DNA of 64,000 nt, taken from Boswellia sacra. Its lineage: Eukaryota; Streptophyta; Magnoliopsida; Sapindales; Burseraceae. Positions 11,238-22,372 of the stretch are shown here, piece after piece. Numbering within the stretch: the stretch's first letter is position 1; each line of letters starts with the position of its first letter. The stretch lies in the NCBI GenBank assembly GCA_013180625.2, contig SNVD02005095.1, positions 1-64,000 on the forward strand. Direction: 5' to 3'. Under the pieces are notes generated by a model, which made no database searches, had not been told where the DNA came from, and saw only the letters and a list, made by a program, of their open reading frames with translations. The position numbers and the translations under genes are program-made.

Positions 11238-11799
11238 AGAAATTGCTACTATAAATGAAGGCAAGTGTACTCACACTAACCTGCACAAGGAAGAAAGCTA
11301 TTGAAAACTTTAGAATCCAAATTGGTTCAAGTCTGCGGCGCTTGGTCATATAATTAAACAGCCAGCTCAGGTACTCTTGAATCCTTTTTCATAGACAAAC
11401 GTACCCAAATTAGGCTCATGTTTTATATATGTGTATATAAAAAGAAAAAGGCTTTTTGGCAGGAAAAAACATACCCAACCGCGAAACAGCCATGACTTTA
11501 CAGAAAACGAAATTACATTGACCCTTAAAACAGCCAGGAACCTTGTGAGTTTTACTTTGCAACAACAGCGTCAAAGACCAAAACTTTGGAATAGATTAGA
11601 GAGATATATTCATTATATGGTAAAAAATTTTAGGCTTTCACTTAAAGTTTCGCTTCAAGCTCAAGATTTCGAAAGAAATAGACTAGAATAGCACACTAAA
11701 CACTACCAATCACAGGAAATAAGAAAATAAATTTGAAATGCCACTTTTGACCGTTAGGTTGGGCAATGTATTTGGCGCCCGAGTTCTAACGGCTCCTAA

Positions 11800-12160
11800 T
11801 CCAGAAGCGCGTAAATTGATTTAGGAAACAAAACCAATTGAGTTTCAACTCAAGTATTAACGGCTATAAATATACAAACAGCGTAAATTGATTTAGGAAA
11901 GAAACCCAATTGAGTTAGGGGAATTCCAAAGTAATTAGATATCAAATCTATCTCAAATATTATCAGAATCTAATTAGGAAATAAGTTCCTGGTTTCCTAA
12001 GGTTTCCTAATTGTAGCAAGAAGCAAATTAACACTCCATTCATTCACTCTATAAAAGGCTAAAGGTACCTGGCCTAATCGTAGCAAGAAGCAAATTCCTG
12101 GTTTCCTTGGCGTTTTTCTTAATTTCTCTCCTCCTGTGGCTTGCAAGTGCTTGAGAGAAC
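11800..12160 (+). promoter_or_regulatory. Promoter region of the B3 gene with small direct repeats
   Basis: A TATA box (TATAAAAG) lies at 12050-12057, 110 bp before the start codon. Upstream are two direct repeats: GCGTAAATTGATTTAGGAAA at about 11811 and 11881, and GTAGCAAGAAGCAAATT at about 12014 and 12081. The second pair straddles the TATA box. Confidence 0.6.
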
Positions 12161-12166
12161 AGAAAG

Positions 12167-12916
12167 ATGTTGACTTCGTTCGATACAGATTTTCTGGAGA
12201 TTCATGAGGCGGCCTGCATATTGATGATGATGAGAGAAGACTTTATCACTGCCACTGCCACTAATACTACTAGGGTTGTTGACAATTTAGGGTTTGATAT
12301 ACCCAGGAGAAGAATGAAGATGGTTAGAAAGGAACCAAGAACACCCAATCTTGTTTTCAAAATGAGTCTCAAGAGGTGCTTTGATCAGACTACTCAAAAC
12401 GGTGATGCTGGGGAAGAACAAGAAGTTGAAAAAGAGATTCCAAAGACGCTAAAAAAGGCCAAAAGAATTGTGATTCTTCCTCTTCCTCATATGGGTATGG
12501 AGCAACGCCCTGTAGTTTTGCCTCATATGTTAAGAGACCACATTCACAACATGAATGGTACTGATATGGTGTTGGTGATGGAGAAACATCTCACTGAATG
12601 TGATTTAAGCAAACAACACAATCGTCTTTCCATACCAAGGAACAAGATCCAAGCTCACTTCCTTAATCCAGAAGAGCATAACAGACTTGATGCCAAGCAA
12701 GGCATTAATGTGTTATTGGTTCAGCCCTGCATGGAAACCATCATGCTTGAACTCAAAAAATGGGTCATGAGTAACACATTTTGCTACAACTTAATTGGCC
12801 CTTGGCATAAGGGGGTTGTTAGCAACTTCTCAAATAATCTTGTGAAAGGGTGTGCTGTGCAGTTGTGGAGGTTCAGAAGGGATTCAAAATTGTGCTTTGC
12901 TTTAGTGAAGATGTAA
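12167..12916 (+). CDS. B3 domain-containing protein (DUF313 / REM-like)
   Basis: A single-exon gene of 249 codons. Plant-specific B3 proteins of the DUF313 group are putative nuclear DNA-binding proteins related to REM factors; most have no known target. The N-terminal 100 residues are variable and charged, with a basic stretch (RRRMKMVRKEPR) and an acidic stretch near residues 80-90. The C-terminal half (about 110-249) fits the B3-like fold: LPHMLRDHI, then the family phrase LSIPRNKIQAHFLNPEE, GINVLLVQPCMET and a closing LVKGCAVQLWRFRRDSKLCF. Start chosen at the first ATG after the TATA box at 12050; the frame is fully open. Length is normal for the group. It could be young or weakly expressed, but nothing in it looks broken. 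Confidence 0.85.
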   Translation: MLTSFDTDFLEIHEAACILMMMREDFITATATNTTRVVDNLGFDIPRRRMKMVRKEPRTPNLVFKMSLKRCFDQTTQNGDAGEEQEVEKEIPKTLKKAKRIVILPLPHMGMEQRPVVLPHMLRDHIHNMNGTDMVLVMEKHLTECDLSKQHNRLSIPRNKIQAHFLNPEEHNRLDAKQGINVLLVQPCMETIMLELKKWVMSNTFCYNLIGPWHKGVVSNFSNNLVKGCAVQLWRFRRDSKLCFALVKM

Positions 12917-14059
12917 AATCACCAACGATTTGCACAGTTTGATTTTTTTTTTTTTTTGTACAGTTTACTTTTGCATTGAGGGTATAAACGTTTCGGTTTT
13001 GATATATACTTACCTTGATTTTGTTTTATCCTGATTCCTAAGACTTGTCTAGAAGTGATGTTTTTGAGCTCCAGTTGTATGACTGATTGCTTTTAATTGA
13101 TTCAATCGGTCAAACATAAATTCTCATTTATGCAAATTTAATTACAACTATGTTTAATATTGTCAACGTGGGATTTTTCTTTGAAAAATGAGCATTGCAA
13201 GTCTTGTCCAATATGTTTAGACTGGGTTGGTTGTATGCAAATTGGAGTCTTCAAGTTGGAACTGAAATCGGAGGTCTCCATCGAAATATATATAAAGTTA
13301 AGATGTTTCAGAGTTCAAGTCCTCATGAATGATGCTGTATTATTGCTAAGGGTTCTGCACAGTTCCAATTCTACACAGTCCATTTCTACGCATTCGAATC
13401 GGGCAACTACTTAGATGTACAATATTAAAATAAACTAAGGTATAGAGGAAGATGCCATAATACAATTAAAGATCTTAGGAGGCTTCCCTAAATGAGAGGA
13501 ATATGTAAGGCACAAGCTAAGTTTGCTAATATAAATTTCATTAAATAGGGGTTTTGACTTTCTATATTAAAAGAAATTCTATTGAATTATTTTGCTATTT
13601 GATTGTTTTCTTATTTTTATTAGGTTTTTATTTTAGATGTTTTCTAGTTGAAAAAAAATAACATACTTAATTTCTGAGCTGAATAGGATTTCGGCACTAA
13701 AATGTGAAAATATCTTTAGTTATTTTCTTTTGGCTAAATTATTAATTATGCTCTTGTCAATTTCACTAACATTGAGATGACACGAAGTTCTACTTAGATT
13801 GGTTATCCTTAGTGGCACAAAATTCAACCCCAGTTGGGGGCATAGAAGAAAGCACTCGAATCAGAAAGCACCTATCCCTAGCCCATTCAACATTGTATTG
13901 GAAAGCTTGTATGGATCATAAGGGCCTCATCCAAAAAAAAAAAAAAAAAAAAAAGTCATTTTGTAATTAGCATTTTGTAGATTCTCTTCTACTTCCAAAG
14001 CAATGATATTGCTAGCTTGTTTTCAATGTATAGTGTTTCTTCAGAAAATTACAAAACTA
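12917..14059. other. Intergenic region between two convergent genes
   Basis: Contains a poly(T) run at about 12945-12957 and a poly(A) run of about 22 at 13934-13955 after GGGCCTCATCC. The latter resembles the tail of an old retroposed sequence, but no body or target duplication could be defined. An 84-codon ORF at 13160-13414 has no recognisable features and is not called. Confidence 0.5.
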
Positions 14060-16111
14060 TTACATGGATGAGTTAATAAGCAATATCAACCTCGGAAGAT
14101 TCTCAAGAGCAATCGTGAAAATTGCACCAAGCACAAACATCAAAATGAAAGCTAACAGTATCTTTCCAATGTGCAGAAAATTGATCCCAGGTTTTGAAAC
14201 CATCTTCGGATGTTGTGTGCCATCAGAACTCTGTAAATGTGAAAACAGGATATTTTCAATTATGATCATTAGATATTCCAATCCCCAAATAAATAACAGC
14301 AAATGGATAGGAAAAGAAAGCATTAAAAGCGCAATAAATGGGCTAATATACAAAAGACGTCACCTAGATGATGTAAAATATATACTTGAACGGTTGGAAG
14401 GCATATATTATAATAATAATTCCTTAATTTGAAATTAGTGAATCCATCACCAGCGAAAGACAAGCAAAATATTTTTGTTGAAACCTAATAAATCATGGTG
14501 TCTTCACTCTTTATCTCAATTTTCATAGTTTAGTTTGCTTACATCTTTTCTTCAGTACAAATATTAAATTCATTTGCAATAATCAATTTGCACTTGTGAT
14601 TTCCTCTAGAATTTAGCAGAACACTTGGTTGAAAATTTTAACCAAGCAAAGTAAATCTGAGAATCGAACAAGAACAAGTTTTTGTGTGTATCTTCCACAA
14701 ACATGTAATTAATCATAAACTTATAACGTGCACAAGCAAACAACAAACATAAGCTTTAATAAAGTCACTAAGCAGCACCTTGCACTATATTGATTTTTGA
14801 AATTTCACAAGAATTATAGGCATAGTTAATAATGATCTCAATGATTGTACTTACCTAGACAAAAAGCATATCTGATAGATGTATCATTGCAGATTTTTAC
14901 TGTAGCACAGTAGAACTTTAAGGATTAACTTGAGTAGAAAGATTACAGCACCATTCTTAAGTTTTCATAGACATCATCAGAAGCTTTACTATTCAACTTC
15001 GAAAATTGGATATAATCATCAGCAAAGGCAATATTTATGTAATTCTCCTTGTGTAAATGCTTTGAAATTATTGTTTAATTTGTATCCATAACTACCTTTT
15101 GTGAAATTCTAGCATAATCATGTTCCCCTAACTTTTGTCTTCACAACTAGTTTAACACTAAGTCAAGCAAAGACAGAATCCATAGACTACTCACTCCAAA
15201 GTCCCACAAAAGCCTACGTAAAACTTTAAAATGTAGAAGTCAATATCATAAAGCCTTGAATTTCAGCAACAATCATTATAAATGAAATAAATAGTAGGTG
15301 CTGAAAATGAAAATCTCATACCGTTAGACCAGGCATCCGTCCTAGAACTGACTGGACCTCCCTTTCTTTCCTAAAACTGTCTTCAAGAAAGATACGAAAC
15401 CAGTCTTAGCAATACTTAATCAAATCATATAATATAAATAACTAATCAAAATGTAACACAAATCAAATTAGCAAAGCTCAAATTTACCAGCATAATCTAA
15501 TTCAGTAACCGTATGCAACTTCCAACCATTGCCATAATCCACAAGATCCGCAGTGGAACCAAAACTGATGGGTTCCTCCCCTTCCTTAACTGCTTCAATA
15601 TGCAAAGCAAGAGGGCTCCCAATATCCAACTTCCTGTTCATCAAATTCACAGCAAAACCCGCCTTTGTGCCGGGTGCAAAGTGGCTGGTTTTACCAGAAA
15701 TTTTGCATAAAACCTCCAAATACTGTTTCATATATAAATCTGAAATCAGCATTTAACCAATTGCATTCAAAAGGAAAAAGAAAGAACAGGCTGCATCAAA
15801 ATATCCTATCAGCTATACTTACATCACTACTGGCCAATGTAGATTTCATCATAAGAGTTTTTGTTTGAAAACTCAATTATGAAACAGAATATGCCCACCA
15901 AGAAAGCGAAAAACTTCAATAAATTTGACCTTTTGACAACAATAACAATCATTCATGGATCGATATAGCACCAGTAATAGACATCTTTCTTCCCATTCCA
16001 TCATTCAATAAAAACAAATAAGTAAAATTACACAGAAAGCAAAGAAAGAGAAAGAGTTACAGGCGGGGGCAGCGGAGAATTCACTTTTGTTGACTCTTCG
16101 TCGGCCATCAT
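14060..16111 (-). CDS. Tail-anchored membrane protein of unknown function, four exons
   Basis: Coding exons on the minus strand: 16111-16061, 15722-15488, 15380-15322 and 14230-14060. All introns begin GT and end AG, and phases (0, 1, 0) join cleanly to give 171 residues. The N-terminus is short and proline-rich (MMADEESTKVNSPLPPP). A compact soluble domain follows (about 18-96) with YLEVLCKISGKTSHFAPGT, GFAVNLMNRKLDIGSPLALH and EEPISFGSTADLVDYGNGWK. Next is a polar linker containing REVQSVLGRMPGLT. The last exon holds one hydrophobic segment (ILLAFILMFVLGAIFTIALE, about 141-160) and a short tail (LPRLILLINSSM). This layout predicts a C-terminal anchor with the domain in the cytosol. I recall similar uncharacterised plant proteins but no function. 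The exon structure is intact, so it is probably expressed. Confidence 0.8.
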
Positions 16112-16179
16112 CCGGGAGAGAGAAGCTGGCAACGATGGTTTAACGGAGATTGTTTCGGTCTCTCACCGAGTCATGTTTG

Positions 16180-16215
16180 GTTGGCCCATGAAAGTTTTCA
16201 GTAGCCCACTTATAA
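16180..16215 (-). promoter_or_regulatory. Site-II-like (TGGGCC/T) promoter elements upstream of the tail-anchored protein gene
   Basis: GGCCCA at about 16185 and AGCCCA at about 16204 read TGGGCC and TGGGCT on the coding strand, 70-100 bp upstream of the start codon. Such TCP-binding site-II motifs are common in promoters of housekeeping plant genes. No clear TATA box is seen, which fits that promoter type. Confidence 0.45.
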
Positions 16216-16318
16216 AGTAAATAAAAGGAAAGGGAGCTGGGCCTCAGCACCATAGCATATTTTGTTAAGTACACACACTAAAGCTTCAAAAATTACATCC
16301 TTTTATCATGAAAACAAT

Positions 16319-17549
16319 TAAGACTGTATTTGGTGTACTATATAAGATTGTATAATTATTACTATAGCTGATAGCATTGTATAAAATTATATAGTATAAG
16401 ATTTAGTAAACTCTATATACTGTGTTTGGTTTATCACTATATTGTATAAATATTATACAATACTGTGTTTGATAAAAGATTGTATTTAACTATATCAAAT
16501 TCCTTACAATAATAAAAATGATTTAAAATTAATAAAATATTTTAAAATATACTAATTTTAAAAATTATTTATATTAAATTAATTTTTTAGATAATTAATT
16601 TTTTTAAATATTTAATAAATTATATTTATTTATTAAAATAATTCATTTAAATATTCAATAAACTAATAATTTAAATATTTATTTATTTATATATGTTTGC
16701 GATATTTATTGTCAAAAACTGGAACAAAAAATAAAGTTGTATAATATAAATCCTTTAATAATATAATATTATATAATATTTTAAAATATTTTAAAATATA
16801 ATAATTTTAAAAATTATTTATATTAAATTAATTTTTTAGATAATTATTTTTTATTTAAATATTTAATAAATTATATTTATTTATTGAAATAATTTATTTA
16901 AATTTCAATAAACTAATAATTTAAATATTTATTTATTTCTATATGTTTGCGGTATTTATTGTAAAAAACTAGAACAAAAAGTAAAGTTGTATAATTTAAA
17001 TCCTTTAATAATATAATATAATATAATATAATATTTTAAAATATAATAATTTAAAATTATTTATATTAAATTAATTTTTTAGATAATTAATTTTTTATTT
17101 AAATATTTAATAAATTTTATTTATTTATTAAAATAATTCATTTAAATATTAAATAAACTAATAATTTAAATATTTATTTATTTATATATGTTTGCGGTTT
17201 TTATTGTCAAAAACTGGAACAAAAAATAAAGTTGTATATTTTAAATCTTTTAATAATATAATATTATATATATTAATATTATATATATTATATTATATTA
17301 TATTATATTATATAAAACTTATGAATTAAAAATTATATCCAACAATTCTCCATATCCTTATCCTATCCGGTCTTAACACATGGTGGGGGGCATCATTATT
17401 TTGCCTCCTTTTATGCGGTCATTATATGAATCTTATGCAACTTTTTACTATGCTATCCACCCTTCGGCCGCACCAAACACAATATAAAAAAATTTTATAC
17501 GAACAGTACTTTTTATACTATACTATACGGGTTGCCAAACACGCCCTAA
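16319..17549. mobile_element. PIF/Harbinger-like non-autonomous DNA transposon
   Basis: The element spans 16322-17546. The left end starts GACTGTATTTGG; the right end in reverse complement starts GGGCGTGTTTGG and continues into CGTATAGTATA-like sequence seen on both sides. TAA flanks both ends (16319-16321 and 17547-17549), the 3-bp duplication typical of PIF/Harbinger. There is no transposase; most of the interior is AT-rich tandem repeat. A larger relative with similar ends lies at 53,187-56,497. Confidence 0.72.
16525..17330. repeat. About 247-bp AT-rich tandem repeat, three copies
   Basis: The marker ATATGTTTGC occurs at 16691, 16941 and 17186, followed each time by a TATTTATTGT..AAAAACT.GAACAAAAA block and TAAAGTTGTATA. 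Spacings are 250 and 245 bp. The array fills most of the Harbinger-like element. Confidence 0.85.
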
Positions 17550-18465
17550 TAGTTTTTAGAAACTATCCATGATATTAATAGATTTGAGCTATTCTCAGTT
17601 GTAACTTAAGTTCAATTTTTAATATAAATTATTAATTGTTTATAAAAAAAATCTTACTTCAATGAAATAATTTAAAAATTTTACTAGGTTGGTATTCAAA
17701 AAACTTGTAAATTTTCTTTCAACCGATAATTTGAATTAGATATATAATTATAAAGATAGGTTAAAATTTTAAGCTGAAATTACCTAATTTTTGTTAATGT
17801 TGATATTTTAGTATATATAATAATATATTAACAACTTTGTATATTGATTACTAATATATTGAATATGGAAAATCTATTATAAGTTAATTTTTTTTGCTTA
17901 AAATTTTCAATGCTATATATGAATCATTGATTTAAACCAATTCAATGTTTGAATAAGTGATTAATTATATGTATATACAAACCTACCTTATAACTTCATT
18001 TTTGTCACCATTGGATTAAACCAGATGGACGATAGAATATTATTAAATTTTTATTATAACCCACTAAATATTTATTAAAATAGTATTACATATTAATCAA
18101 ATATTATTAGATATGCATTACCAAAACTTCAGCAATAACATTAATCTCAGCAATTGTATATATATGACGCCAAAAAGAATGTTTGACTTCATATTATCAG
18201 GTTAAAGAACACAAAACACACAGTAGATAAAAATAAATTAAATCATTATACAAAGGTACTTATACATAAGATGTTTATAAATTAACATCAAATAAAAACA
18301 AACAAAATGGGACTGAAGTTAAAAGTGATCAGAGAAAAGCTAGTTATTTCCCTCCCCTCATCACTTTTATTTGTTTGTTTAATTTCTTCTTTCTTTACTT
18401 TGCAATCGGAATGAAGGGAAAGGAAAAGGGGAGAAGGAAAAGCGCTTTCCCATCCCTAATTGTTG
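17550..18465. other. AT-rich intergenic DNA
   Basis: No gene, RNA or repeat boundary recognised. Confidence 0.5.
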
Positions 18466-18687
18466 AGTAATGCTACTCATACAAATTATTTATACAAACT
18501 CACACATGCAAATTGATGTAGCATCCCTATATGATCGTCACATCACCCATGTTAATTAATGTCATTTATTATTAATATATATTTATCAAATCACTGCATT
18601 TATTTATCAAATCACATTATGCCACGTCAGTTTATATAGCTGAGTTTGTATAAGTAGTTTGTAAGAGTAGCATTACTCCTAATTGTT
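18466..18687. mobile_element. Mutator-like MITE with 9-bp target-site duplication
   Basis: The element is 18475-18678 (204 bp). Terminal inverted repeats of about 38 bp begin GAGTAATGCTACTC and end near TATACAAACTCA, with few mismatches. CTAATTGTT is duplicated exactly at 18466-18474 and 18679-18687. A 9-bp duplication is diagnostic of the Mutator superfamily. It has no coding capacity. Confidence 0.9.
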
Positions 18688-18734
18688 ACTAAATACCCTT
18701 GAAGCCCTTTTACCTTCGCTTCTTTCCCAGTTTT

Positions 18735-20412
18735 TTAAGCCAAAGAAATGGACGCCACTATATGGAAAAATTGTAGCTTCTCTAGTAGCCCTTTGGCATG
18801 TCTCTTGCCACGGCGCTCCACATGTCAAAATAGCTCCTCACTAAGTTCATCACCAATGTGGGCATCAACAAAGACTAAGGGTGGTAATTCATATCGTACG
18901 TGTCGACCCATTTAATTATTCATGTCAAAACATGAAACACGGATCCAACACAATTATTAAAAATATTATCCACGTATTGTAATCGTATTATATTTAATTC
19001 ACATAATTTACTTAATTATTTAACCTAATTATGCATAATATATTATATTCTATATATTTATAATAATTAAAATTATTTTTAGAATATAAACTATTGTTAG
19101 TATAAAAGATTGTTAAAATCATCATAATTTATTATTTTATAAATTAATTTACTTTATAATATAAAATTTTTGGTTTTATAATACATATGTTATAAGTAGG
19201 TAACAATTTATATCATTAAATGAGCTTACATGTTAAACATATATAAATAAAATATGTTTAACTATTCGTGTCATTAAACGGGTTGGTGTTGAACACCCGC
19301 AACACGAATCCAACTCATTTATTAATTGTGTATCGTGTTCCTATCGTATTCATATCGTGTTCGCCTTTCCTGACCCAAATTACCACCCCTAACAAGGACT
19401 CCTAATACACTTGGGAAACTGTTTGCGAGGGCTTTACCGACCTCGGTTTCATCTTCCAGCTAGTTAGCCACAAGGAGGCTCCCTCCTTTGAATAACTCTA
19501 GCTTGTTGATTTTAAACGAACCGTTTGCTTCAACTACCTCCCTGACATCTTTTAAGCTGGATGCATAGACTGGTATGTTGAAGGTGTCACGTTGTTCACT
19601 AGTAATGAGGCCCTCTTGGACAAGATCATTCCAAGCATCCAGAAAGTGCATGCTGAATAAAATTCCGGGGCCATGTTGGTCACTTGGGTCAGCTGAGTTC
19701 CTCCCAAGGAAGGCAAGAAACATGGACCCACCTCTTCTCATCTCTTGCAATCTTGCTTGGAGAAATTTTGCCAAGTCATTTTGGAACTGTTTCTTGTATG
19801 CATTTGCTGTCTCCTCACTTGCACCGTGGATGAACACTCCCCCTTTGTTATATGCAGTTGATGTTTTATCCAAGACACGCTGTGGCACCTTAGAAAGCCA
19901 ATGCAAGGAGAATGCAGAGTAAAAGAAATCAATTGATCTTGTTGGAAACAGCCGCCGGTGGAATGATCCGGGAACTCCAGCCGCAAAGTAAGACCTGTGG
20001 TAATTGGCGGCGAGGAACTCTTCCAGCCTGGTACCCTCGGCTAGGGGTGATGGGAGCTGAAAGAGTGTGTTGAAATCATTGCTTTGAAGGTCAGAGAAAA
20101 AGGTTGAAAATCCCGGAGGCTCGTAGCCTAAGGACTCATATCGCTCGATCATGTATTGGGTGATTGCGTCCATGATGTAGATAGTGTTTTTGCCAGATGA
20201 ACATCCTAAATCCGCAACAGTAAAGAGGGTCGCGGGTGATCAGTCTAGTTGGACACAATCTAGGGTTTCTCTAAGTGAAGGGAGCATGGCTTGAGTATGT
20301 TCCTGAGCTTGACAGTTACTAGCATATCTAGCCCTTCCTTTACAACCTTTTATGCTAAAATTCTCTCAAGAGTCTTGTTGGAAGCAATAACATCATCTTT
20401 TCTGGGCGCCAT
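18735..20412 (-). pseudogene. SABATH carboxyl/N-methyltransferase pseudogene
   Basis: SABATH enzymes transfer a methyl group from S-adenosylmethionine to small acids such as salicylate, or to xanthine nitrogens. Minus strand: a start-like ATG at 20412; after a frame change, RYASNCQAQEHTQAMLPSLR and the SAM-binding motif ADLGCSSGKNT (about 20215-20185). Then comes a 237-residue open block (20173-19460) with FFSDLQSNDFNTLF, the substrate-pocket motif YSAFSLHWLSKVP and GGSMFLAFLGR. The C-terminus (DAHIGDELSEELF, then HAKGLLEKLQFFHIVASISL) ends at 18735. Lesions: a stop near 20355, TGA at 20240-20242, TAG at 19460-19462, TGA at 18835-18837, and a 516-bp MITE in the last exon. A truncated 237-residue product is conceivable, but it lacks both ends. 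Confidence 0.88.
18868..19399. mobile_element. hAT-like MITE inserted in the SABATH pseudogene
   Basis: The element is about 18876-19391 (516 bp). Ends are TAAGGGTGGTAATT and, in reverse complement, TAGGGGTGGTAATT. Flanks ACAAAGAC (18868-18875) and ACAAGGAC (19392-19399) form an 8-bp duplication with one mismatch, the length made by hAT transposases. Removing it restores a continuous SABATH C-terminus, so the insertion point is certain. Confidence 0.85.
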
Positions 20413-20789
20413 TCTGCCATTTGTTGTTAATAATATGATTGGTTTTGTGCTTACGCAGCTAGTCAGAGTTGAATTTATGCAATGGTGATGGACAGCGTGT
20501 TGTTTGGTTGGAAGAACAGAAGAATATTAGCTAAACGTAGTAACTAGAGGATTAAAATGATTGTACAAATGGTTGGACCTTACGCATGCAAGCGGCATGG
20601 CAACAAACAAATTAATCCTAGACTCTCGCCAAATTCTAATATGTTTCCTTTCCGTTCGACATGTAACTCTACCTATGGCAAGCTTCCGGATTTCCTCTAA
20701 ATTACAAGTATCCGTGTACTAATATAGGGATTGATTTGTTCTTCCTTCTTATCATAAATATAAGATATATTTTAAGAGAGTATTTCCTA
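20413..20789. other. Upstream region of the SABATH pseudogene
   Basis: No coding frame or clear promoter box recognised. Confidence 0.4.
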
Positions 20790-21262
20790 CAGTGGCGTAA
20801 CTAGAAAATTTCTTTTGGATGGGCTAAAATTTTTCGTTAATATTTAGTTTATAACAAAATTTTGTTATAAAAAAAGTCTACATAGAAAAGAAATGTGTTT
20901 GGCATAAAGATATATATGTTTATTTTATCTATATATTAAATTAAAATTTTATATGAGAAAGAGAAGAATAATAGAAAGGTATAATTGGGTGAATTGAGAT
21001 TTAGGTGTGATTACATACTATAACAAAATAATAAAAAAAGAATAAAGATCATATAAAGCATAATTTCATTTAAATGTGGTACAATATTTAAAATGAACTT
21101 TTTTCATATAGATATTTTGTTTTTCTTAAGTTTGGGTGGCTATAGAAATAGAAATTTTGTTTGTAAGTAAGGGTGTGAGAGTAATAATTTGAAGCTTTTA
21201 TACCAATTGAACATTTTCTTAAAATTTGGCTGGGCTGCAACTAGCCTCTAGTTACGCTCCCG
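20790..21262. mobile_element. Small DNA transposon relic, hAT-like ends
   Basis: CAGTGGCGTAACTAG at 20790 is matched in reverse complement by GGGAGCGTAACTAG at the right end (about 21248-21262). The CAGTGGCG start resembles many plant hAT MITEs. The flanks do not give a clear 8-bp duplication, so boundaries are approximate. Confidence 0.45.
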
Positions 21263-21429
21263 GTTTTCCATATTTTAAAACAATTAGTTAAGAAAGCACT
21301 TTTTCTTAGTGCCTTGAAATCAACTTAAATCATTAGAACTATTCCCTTTCTTTTAAACAAAATGAAAAGAACAAAAAAAAAAAGAAAAAGTGGAGTATTT
21401 TGAAATAATTAATTAGAAACATTGATGCA

Positions 21430-22372
21430 TAGAAATGGACCAACATCAAAGGACACGTGAATCAAGATCGATCCACTTGTCATGTAATAAGAGAAGGATA
21501 CTACAATACCTCTTGAAGCCTAGTATACACTTCTTGATCTTAGAACCGATGTACTTGGAGAAGGTTATCCTAGTTGGGAAGTTCTATCCTATCTAGATAT
21601 CGAGGAAGTCCATCTTGGTCAAGATCTTCGAGAGTGTTCGTCAAGATCTCCTCCTCAAATGTGGTCCTCATCAGGAATGTGCTCGTCTCGAGTACGCACT
21701 TTCTTCTGACAAGAGATTCAAGTCATATACCTCAAGTGGCTTTGGTGAGCTCTTAGCTGTAAAACTATCCAAGCACATTAGAGGACGCTGGTCTCCCTAG
21801 CATGTATCCTTTGATGTTCAAGTCGGTTAGGGGAGGATGATAGTATAGCATAATATAAAAGGGAGAGTAAGTGAGATTGGCTTGAAGCTATGAATAGTGT
21901 TCAATGAACAAAGGCAACGGAATAATGAGGATAAACATTGATTGTGAACAGTGAAGATAGAAGAGTAATGTGAACAATAACAATGAACAGTGATCATAAA
22001 CAATGATCGTTTGCTTAGACTTTCTATCCCAAAATCCTCTCTTTTCCCATTTTCTCTCTTAGTGACTGCTTAGGGTTTCTCCCAAGGCTCTAACTTTCAT
22101 AAGATCATTCCATCTCTTCAAGATGCCTCCTCTCAACCCTAAACTTTTCCTTTTATAAACCCTTCACACATGTGAAGTATCCAAACCCTCCAATTGATGC
22201 CAAGTGTGTGACCCTCATGGAAGCTCATTAAGGGGTATTTGGTCTTTTCCTAGTGTATATTATTATCCACTCACACCAGTCCCTCTAGTTACAAGTCTGA
22301 GAAGTAGTTGAAGACTTGTGACTAGATTGTACGTAGTTCTGGTCTAAGAGTGAAGAAGATATTCTACAAGAA
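21430..22372 (+). mobile_element. Fragment of an LTR retrotransposon (PPT plus LTR-like region)
   Basis: A purine tract (TTAGGGGAGGATGA, about 21826-21839) resembles a PPT. It is followed by TGATAGTATAGC and, 15 bp on, a TATA-like ATATAAAAGG. Upstream, 21490-21825 has coding-like composition and short frames with no recognised domain. No second LTR or target duplication was found. The assignment is tentative. Confidence 0.3.

Noticed and set aside
12167..12300. Possible CRISPR-like or bacterial features in the window
   Set aside because: No regularly spaced short repeats with unique spacers; introns, TATA boxes and plant transposons show nuclear plant DNA.
13300..13330. tRNA B-box-like GTTCAAGTCC
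   Set aside because: No A box or cloverleaf could be folded around it.
13934..13955. Poly(A) run as the tail of a SINE
   Set aside because: No Pol III promoter boxes and no flanking target duplication found.
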